A stretch of 64,000 bases of DNA, taken from Obelidium mucronatum (taxonomy: Eukaryota; Chytridiomycota; Chytridiomycetes; Chytridiales; Chytriomycetaceae). The position numbers and the translations under genes were made by a program. Positions 57,106 to 64,000 of this stretch are shown in pieces. Position 1 is the stretch's first letter. Each line of letters starts with the position of its first letter. The notes beneath the pieces were generated by a model. The model searched no databases and was not told the DNA's origin. It saw only the letters and a program-made list of their open reading frames with translations. The stretch is from NCBI GenBank assembly GCA_025765595.1, contig JAIVFH010000070.1, positions 1 through 64,000 of the forward strand, given 5' to 3'.

Positions 57106-60100
57106 GTAAAGTTCCGAAATTGAAAGTTAGTTCCTAAATTACTTGCTACAAAAGGACTTGGAACTAAAACATCGTACCTTACCCCAAAATAGCTCATTGA
57201 CGCCAAACGCCGAAAGATTGATGGTGACAAATGAGAGAAGTTTTGAGGGTACTGGTTTCGATAGTTTTATTTCTGAGTTTTCGAAAATGAAAGTGTGCGT
57301 CGCTGAGAACGTCACTCGAATTAATAAAAGTAACAAGATGATTGATTCAGGAGCAACTACGATAATGACAAACGATATAAACCTGTTTGTAAATGGCACT
57401 ATGGAGCATGTCATGGACGAATACGTGTATTTAGCCGATGACAATCCCATAAGAATATGGGCGACTGGTGATATTCTCCTGACGATCATGGGAGTACAGC
57501 AAAGAGTAAATGGATGCCTATATGTTCCAAAATTAGTGGAGACTCTGATATCATTAGGTCACTTACTAAAAGGAACTGACAACCTGATAATTTTCAGTGC
57601 TGACCACGTCTATATGTACCACAAAAAGTCTGATAAAATCATGGAAATTGGCAAAAGAATCGGCAGTTTATTCTATATAAATATAAATAATAACGGATTC
57701 AAGTCAATGAAAAGTGCGCGAAACACAATCAATGCTTTAAACCATGAATTTGAACGTGTTTTAGTAACCAAAGCATCAAAGGGAAAAACTCAAAGAATCT
57801 CTTACTTGCAATGGCATGTTAAAATGCGACATTTGAGTGAACCACTCCTGAGGAGAACCCTTGACGCAGCGGAAATATCCTATGATTTTTCAAAAGATTC
57901 AACCGATTGCCTAACTTGCCAATTAGTGAATTTCAGACGTTTAACAACAAGGGCAAAAGTAAGTCCACCTAAAAGATTCTTATGGAATATAGCCGAGGAT
58001 AGTTTCAAGCTACGAGTAGTTGCAAGGAACGGGGCAAAATACTGCTCATTTATCTTTGATAAATTCACACACAAAGTGTGGGTGCTACGGTTGCAGAATA
58101 TGTCAGACTTCGAAACAGAATTCCTGTCATTTCTAAGAACCGTCCAAGAATTATACGGTCAGAATATTATGATAATTCAAGGGGATGGAGGTGAATTACA
58201 AACCAACGCTATACATGAATATTGCAACACAAGAGGCGAAGATGGTAAACCTCGCATTAAACTTTTGAAGTCCCCAGCGGATACCCAAGCCTTAAATGGA
58301 GCAGTAGAGCGTCCATTGGGAGTCTATCGCGAACGAGCAACAAGCATGCTTGCAACTGCTGGACTACCCAGTAGCATGTTCAATTTTGCTATGGACTACG
58401 CTGTAAAATTGGGACAGTTAATATTTAGACCAGAAACTGGTAAAACACTGTTTGAAATGGTAGAGAAAAGATTACCAAATTACAAGCGGCCGAGACCTTT
58501 TGGTTGTCTGATTGCAGTCTTTGTCCCTAAAAAGAAAAGAAAAGGAAGAGTGCCAAATGGACATAAGGCCGAATCCGGAGTATTTTTAGGAGATAAAGAT
58601 GGAAGGGAAATATACGGTTACCTTTTCCGAACAAAGGCGGTTCACAATCTATTTCACGTTTGATACCTTGAATCAATTTTTCCTGGTTTAACTTTGAAAG
58701 CTACGTACCTAAATCCACTATTAAACCTCAATTTCACAGAGTGGGAAGAGGAAGATAGTGATAGTGGGGATGATATGGACGTAGCCGATGAGACAGATTA
58801 CCTCGATGAAGTCCCATTTGACGCACCAGTAGTCGAAGAAGACAACCTCGTGGAAAATGTACACCTGGGAGGATTAAAATTCCAAGGGAGAATTGAAACC
58901 GATTCGGAAATAACAGGTTAGTACTTGATCAATACTAAACTTGGTAGTTTAAAACTGTGTTTCCTCACATTAAAAACCTGAAGCGTCAGAAAACAATCCC
59001 AGAGGTGAGGATGGCCCTGAGGAAGAAACTGATGTGGAAGGACAGACACAGACAGATGAGAGTTTAAAGAATAGTATGAGTGAAATTGGTAATTTGACAG
59101 TCCACTTACTAAACTTAACTACTCACACAGAGTCTGACAAAAGAAATCAAATTGAAGAACCTGAGTGGGAAATCGATTTAGACTCGGATCCAGATGATAT
59201 GGAAATGGAGGTAGATACTGACTTGAATCCACCAACACCGCCAAATTCATCTGGAATGAAACTCCGCGATCGAAAACAAACTGCAAAAAGAGCGTTAAAT
59301 TTGCATGGAAAACCACAAAATAAGAAACGCAAGCGAATTGAAAAATTAAATGAACACTTACAAAGTCTTATGGATCTAGCAAAACAAGTCAATTTGTTTA
59401 GTGACGAAGGTATAAATTCGAACTTTATAACCGAACTCACACTCAAAGAACATCCATTTGCAGAACCGACTGAAAGTAAATCGCAACCCAAAGAAAAAGA
59501 GTCAGCTGAAGACTTATTCTATAAGAGGTTTGGCGAAAAGTCAATTACCATCTTGGCAGAAGTACACGAAGAAATCGAAGAGTACTCTCGCCTGATGGAT
59601 CAAAGGGAAAAAGTGTTAGCTGAAGGAAGGGACCCACACCCAAGCCTTGACGCACAAATACTAAAATCCAAAGATAGACTTGATCGAAAGCTTGAAGCTC
59701 GAGATACTAAACAGAACAAGGAATTTGAGAAAAGGGTTAAACACACAGCAAACGCAGCTAGGAAAGAAAAATTACAATTTCACTGGTCCAAAGCAGCGCC
59801 AAGTGCAGTACCTACTGAGCAAATAAATGCATCAGAAGCTCCCAGAGTACCAAAAAGCGCGCGTGAAGCCATGAATAGTAAATACTCACACTATTTCATG
59901 AAAGCGATGCTGTTGGAAATGGAATCCTTGTTAAAACATTAAGTATGGGAAGAGGAATCATTACCTGCAGACAGAAAGGCTATAAATTCCAAATGGGTCT
60001 ATGATTATAAAATCGATCCCTTAGGAATGATAACTAAATTTAAAGCCAGATTAGTCGCGGTAGGGTCAAGTCAGGTCAAAGACCATGACTACAATGAAAC

Positions 60101-61550
60101 CCACTCACCCGTAGTGAAAACAAAAATAATTCGAATCCTTCTTGCCATGAGTGCGGTACTTGGTTTATCGATTGAACAGATTGATGTCGAAACAGCGTTT
60201 CTGTACAGAAATCTGGAAGAAACCAATTACATGAAAATGCCACAGGGATTTGAAAAATTCAATGAAGATGGAATACCTATGGTCGCAAAACTTGTAAAAA
60301 GCCTATATGGTTTGCATCAAGCTGGACGCAAATGGTACAAAGTCTTACGTGAATATTTTCTAAATGATGGTTTCACTCAACTGAAGTCGGATTCATGCAC
60401 ATTCTTGAAGATTGATCCAGTTTCGAAACGATTGATAATTGTAATAATTTATGTCGATGATATTCTGATTGCAAGTAGCGACAAAGAGGCTATAAAAACA
60501 ATCAAAGAAGCAATTAAATTACGATTTAAAATCAAAGAAATGGGAGAAGCACAGTGGATAATTAAAATCCAAATCGAGAATTGTGAAGATGCAATTTGGC
60601 AGGGACAAATCAATTACATCACCTCAATCCTTAAGGAATATGACAAATGGAATATTGATGAAAGCAAATGGAAAGATACTCCGATGGCTGTAAATTGGAA
60701 ACATGATCTCATGAGTCCATCGCTATCAGAAGAACAAGTTAAACAATATGCAAGTTTGGTTGCGAAATTGATTTACCTTTCCACGCATACACGTCCTGAT
60801 ATCCAATATGCAACAAATACGCTAGCGCAATACCAAAAAGATCCTAGAGATTGTGATTGGAACGCGTTAATGCGAATACTGAAATATTTACATTTTACAG
60901 TAGATTTGGGGATCGCATTCTACAAATACAAGGGATCAGATGTAATAGTATATGCATCTGATACTCCCGAATTAGAATCGATGACGCCAATTGAAGTACC
61001 AGAAGGATACAAACCCAAAGGTGCAACTGATGCAAGTCATGGGATGGAAGATGATAAAAAATCGCGATCAGGCTATATGTACATGGTTTTCGGAGCTCCA
61101 GTTATTTGGTTTTCGAAAAAGCAACCAACAATAGCGCTGTCATCCTGTGAAGCAGAAATAGTTGCATTAGTTGAGGGGATCAAAGAAGGTACATGGATGC
61201 GGGATTTCTTCAGAGAACTCGGTTTCAAACTTGACACACCTGATGAACTGCAGCAAGATAACCAAGCGGTTATTGCGATCGCAGTGAACCTGATCCACCA
61301 TGCTCGCATCAAACACATTGAGTTGAAAACCCACTACATTAGAGAAAATGTGGACAATGGGACGATCAAGTTAGTGTTCTGTCCGACTGAACTAATGATC
61401 GCGGATATACTCACCAAGGCGTTGCCTGGGCCGCAGCATTGGAAGTTGGTGGAGCTGTTGGGGATGCGAAGATTGTCAGATTTGAAAAAGCGACAAAATG
61501 ATAAATCATTTTTGACAGCGCATTATTTCAAAGATGATAACAAAAATTAA
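57106..61550 (+). CDS. copia C pol (protease, integrase, RT, RNase H), two stops
   Basis: A GT-AG interval 57106-57154 joins gag to DLELKHRTLPQNS in frame. Protease active site IDSGATTIMTN; pre-integrase zinc region (HMRHLSEP...CLTCQL); integrase core with GDGGELQ and NGAVERPLGVYRERA. An in-frame TGA at 58661-58663 interrupts HV/YLES. A 67-bp GT-AG interval (58917-58983) then restores the frame to the acidic linker. An in-frame TAA at 59940-59942 precedes the RT start VWEEESLPADRKA. RT keeps IYVDDILIAS; RNase H keeps LSSCEAEIVAL and ends with LMIADILTKALPG. All catalytic motifs are present. Restoring activity would need loss or readthrough of the two stops. Confidence 0.88.
58917..58983 (+). 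other. intron-like interval in copia C pol
   Basis: GTTAGT...CTGAAG, 67 bp, with a TACTAAAC branch-site-like sequence. Removing it joins the integrase C-terminal frame to the acidic linker frame exactly. Confidence 0.55.
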
Positions 61551-61627
61551 AATAAATAAAGCGATGAATAGTTTCTGGTTTTAATCTGAAAAGATGAACT
61601 ATTTTTATTCCTAGCAAATACAAAATG

Positions 61628-61638
61628 GTTCGATTCCT
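61628..61638 (+). promoter_or_regulatory. B-box-like motif in copia C 3' region
   Basis: GGTTCGATTCC is a perfect Pol III B-box match, 110 bp before the 3' LTR. No convincing A box at tRNA spacing was found. Confidence 0.3.
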
Positions 61639-61748
61639 TTGATGCGCACCGTAAATGGTTTTACTTGTATTTGATCGCTATCTCTCTTTAAAACACAATT
61701 TTATACATTATTATATGCCACTAATACGATGCTAGTGTCACGGGGGAG

Positions 61749-62223
61749 TGACAGTTATTATGATGTGTGGTATTTTGTTGTCAATAAATCTCATGTGTGC
61801 TACACATGAAAAGACTCTTAATCCAATACACACAACATCCTAACTTATTCTAGTGAACTAAATCGTATGTAGAATATAATAAACATGCTCGCTTTATTTA
61901 ATTGATACAACGCGTAATCTAATATATCCCATCTGGATTCTAAGGTTGATACGTGGTCAGCTTTCCTTGGAAGCAAGAAAGCCAGACGTACAACTTTGGA
62001 AGAAAGACTCGTGAATGGTATTCACTCGCGGACCATGGTATAATTAGAATAAGGGTGTTAGTATGAAATGAGGCGTTAGTGTGTTCTGGGGAAAATACCT
62101 GAAACATGTGTTTCAGACTAACTCCGGGTATAAATACAAAGAAGTGTTAGAAGGAGAAGAGAAGAGAACATTCCACAAAACAAGTGTGCTAAACACACTG
62201 ACCACTCACCGTGATCTTTGACA
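61749..62223 (+). repeat. 3' LTR of copia C
   Basis: 475 bp, direct repeat of 54040-54515 with one A-run difference and two A/G differences (near 61890 and 62177). Confidence 0.95.
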
Positions 62224-62228
62224 AAGCC
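62224..62228 (+). repeat. target-site duplication, right copy (AAGCC)
   Basis: Matches 54035-54039. Confidence 0.9.
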
Positions 62229-62938
62229 CTACATATCATGATTGCCAGAGGCCCACTACAGAGGCCCATTAATTTTTTCCATTAAAGCACGGAAGGGATA
62301 AAAAGAGTTGGTGGATAGGATCCCACTCACTCTGGCCAGAGCCTATGAGGTTGGCAAACACACCACTCTCCCAGTGCTAAGCTGGCAAAGCATACCAACA
62401 TACTATGATGCTTACTACTGAGTGGCAACAGGCATTAAAGAAGGCACCAGAGGATGCCATGCTTGGGGGTTCTTTGGTTTTTGTTTGAAATCATTTTGGC
62501 GGGACACAAATTGACTTATTTTTTGTTCTACCAAAATGACTCACTTTCTGCCTCTATGACTCAATATGACTCACCTTTTTTTTCTGCCAAAATGAGGAAG
62601 CAGCCAGACTTAGAGTCAACTTCTGCAGGCAATACAGCATGGTGTGTGGAAGCAGATCATGAGCCCTACCCCAGTGGAAGATGGCCGGAATTTAGAGAAG
62701 ATAGATTTGGTAGTTAGTGACGGGATTTCTGGCAGGTCGGCGGGACGGACCGGAAAAGATATATAAGGAGCCATGGCAGCGATCGGAAAGAGTATCGTTC
62801 TACTCTTGGATAATTCACTCTATATTATCCACCGATCGCAGCTTAATTAAAAAGGGGCCGCAAAGATTAAGAGTCTTACGTGTATCTATCCGATTACTGC
62901 TAGTCGAAATATTTATTACTGGATCACTGTTGATTCAT
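62229..62938. other. unassigned flank, probably including a 5' LTR of copia D
   Basis: No gene recognised. A TATA-like gatatataagg at about 62757, with the gag-like frame starting about 180 bp later, suggests an LTR promoter and leader, but no second copy is in the window to define the ends. Several atgactca motifs occur at 62535-62575. Confidence 0.35.
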
Positions 62939-64000
62939 ATGTCCCGCTAATCAAATTCATTATTGTCGGCCAGCGGGGCTCCAGTTATTAGTTTATTTGA
63001 CTGGAAAGAAGACTTGAAGCGTGCTGTGAACTCTGCGGCGGTCCCAAAGAAATTTATTGGACCAAAAGTGGCAAATCCGACGGGAGGAGCAGCCGCTATT
63101 TATCAACCCATTACTCAAGCATTTGATTTGCTGGAAAAGGAATATTTATTTCCGATTGTTGGGAACTATGGAAACCAGGAAATTACGGCAAATCTGGAGG
63201 CCTATGTTTTTGCTTGCCAGTCTTTTTCCAAGTTGGACTCGGATATTAAAGCCGCAATCAAACCATTCTTGTCGGAAACACTTTTCAAAGTTTTCTGTTC
63301 GGCATCGTCTCTTTACCAAGGTTACCAAACGGTACTCACGGACACAAAGAATTTCACGGATATTCAGAAGGCGGAGATTTATGTTAAAGTTCGGGCAGCA
63401 TACCAAGGAGTCCAGTCATATTATGAATACATGGTGGAGTATTACAATTGGTATTTGGAGTTGTCAAGACTTGGAGAGAAAGGAGGGGTGTTTGAAAAGG
63501 AAATGGCAGAAAATTTTAAATTGGGCATCAATGAACGGGACGTCAATCGCTTGTCAGCCTTATTCCACAACAAGAATGCGGATACCTTTGAGAAAATGCG
63601 AGATTATGACAAGTCGTATTCAGCCACACCCAGTCACGAAGCATTCAAATTTTGTATGGCACTGCGCACTCATCGGGGAATGGATGCTATTCACATTGAC
63701 TGGGAAGGAGCACATTTGTATGGGAAGCCGACGCGGGACCTATATTTACGGCCACCAAAATGTTTCCAAGAACCAGGAAAAGAGGGATGGCTATGGAAAT
63801 TATTAACTAACATTTATGGACAACCTGACGCTGCAGTTGGCTGGGATCTTGTGCAAGACGCCGCAATCTTGGAGTTCGGGTTTGAGCGGTGCCCTTTTGA
63901 ACCCTCGACGTTTGTTTACAAGAAGGAAACTGAAACGGGAATCAAGATAATTGTAACCCCAATCCATGCGGACGACGCACTGGTCATTTTTGATCCCGAA
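62939..64000 (+). pseudogene. copia-type element D: gag fused to RT by internal deletion
   Basis: An ATG at 62939 is followed after three codons by TAA (62948-62950). The same frame is then open to the window end (about 350 codons). The first 220 codons look like Gag (SLFDWKEDLKRAVNSAAV, PITQAFDLLEKEY, VQSYYEYMVEYYNWYLEL). At about 63615-63640 it changes without a stop into the RT palm (DAIHIDWEGAHLYGKPTRDLYL, NIYGQPDAAVGWDL, IHADDALVIF). Gag C-terminus, protease and integrase are absent. The RT motif reads HADD instead of YVDD. It continues past the right edge. Confidence 0.8.

Larger units (their letters stand above)
54040..62223 (+). mobile_element. structurally complete Ty1/copia retrotransposon C
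   Basis: 8,184 bp with LTRs at 54040-54515 and 61749-62223 and a perfect 5-bp target-site duplication (AAGCC). The LTRs differ at only three positions (one A-run length, two A/G). Internal order: a small extra ORF, gag, protease, integrase, RT, RNase H. The polypurine tract cacgggggag precedes the 3' LTR. The insertion is recent, but the coding sequence has two in-frame stops in pol and two frame changes in or after gag. Three GT-AG intron-like intervals would restore frame elsewhere. It is therefore nearly, but not fully, intact as written. Confidence 0.95.

Overview
The window is nuclear DNA from a fungus-like opisthokont, most likely an early-diverging (chytrid-type) fungus. Genes carry short GT-AG introns of about 35-146 bp. 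The EF-1alpha protein has the roughly 12-residue insertion after KGWN that is typical of opisthokonts. The mobile DNA consists of Ty1/copia and chromodomain Ty3/gypsy LTR retrotransposons. The species assignment is inference; no ribosomal RNA is present.

Layout. (1) 1-3.0 kb: 3' part of a decayed copia element. (2) 3.7-18.9 kb: an accessory block. On the minus strand it holds a roughly 2,340-residue protein with an N-terminal ComEC-like metallo-beta-lactamase domain, long beta-rich repeats, a helical stretch and C-terminal TRAF-type zinc fingers. Next come a plus-strand LRR protein with an acidic tail, a minus-strand MoxR/RavA-like AAA+ ATPase, and a minus-strand protein whose 16 leucine-rich repeats are each encoded by one 72-bp exon. 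(3) 19.1-36.8 kb: ordinary eukaryotic genes: a RING protein, an Mpv17/PMP22 protein, a Dus4-type tRNA dihydrouridine synthase, a 3-hydroxyisobutyryl-CoA hydrolase, eIF3e, an UNC93-like transporter, a PH-domain protein, a small single-pass membrane protein, two tandem Q/P-rich WW-domain proteins and EF-1alpha. (4) 37.1-43.1 kb: a 22-exon, 1,604-residue NLR-type receptor ordered helical N-terminus - TIR - NACHT - second TIR - LRR. Eleven of its LRRs are near-identical 72-bp exons separated by near-identical introns. (5) 43.9-51.8 kb: a nest of broken retroelements (two copia families and gypsy pieces). (6) 54.0-62.2 kb: a structurally complete copia element with 476/475-bp LTRs and a 5-bp target-site duplication. 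(7) 62.9 kb to the end: a gag-RT deletion derivative of another copia element.

The most interesting content is the set of putative immunity or conflict genes: the TIR-NACHT-TIR-LRR receptor, the second LRR-exon-array gene, the MBL-TRAF giant protein and the neighbouring MoxR ATPase. In both LRR arrays exon plus intron has been copied as one unit in the same phase. Unequal crossing-over can therefore add or remove whole repeats without breaking the frame, a plausible way to generate receptor diversity. Exon models were built by hand from GT-AG sites and frame. Most close exactly in frame, but none has been checked against transcripts.
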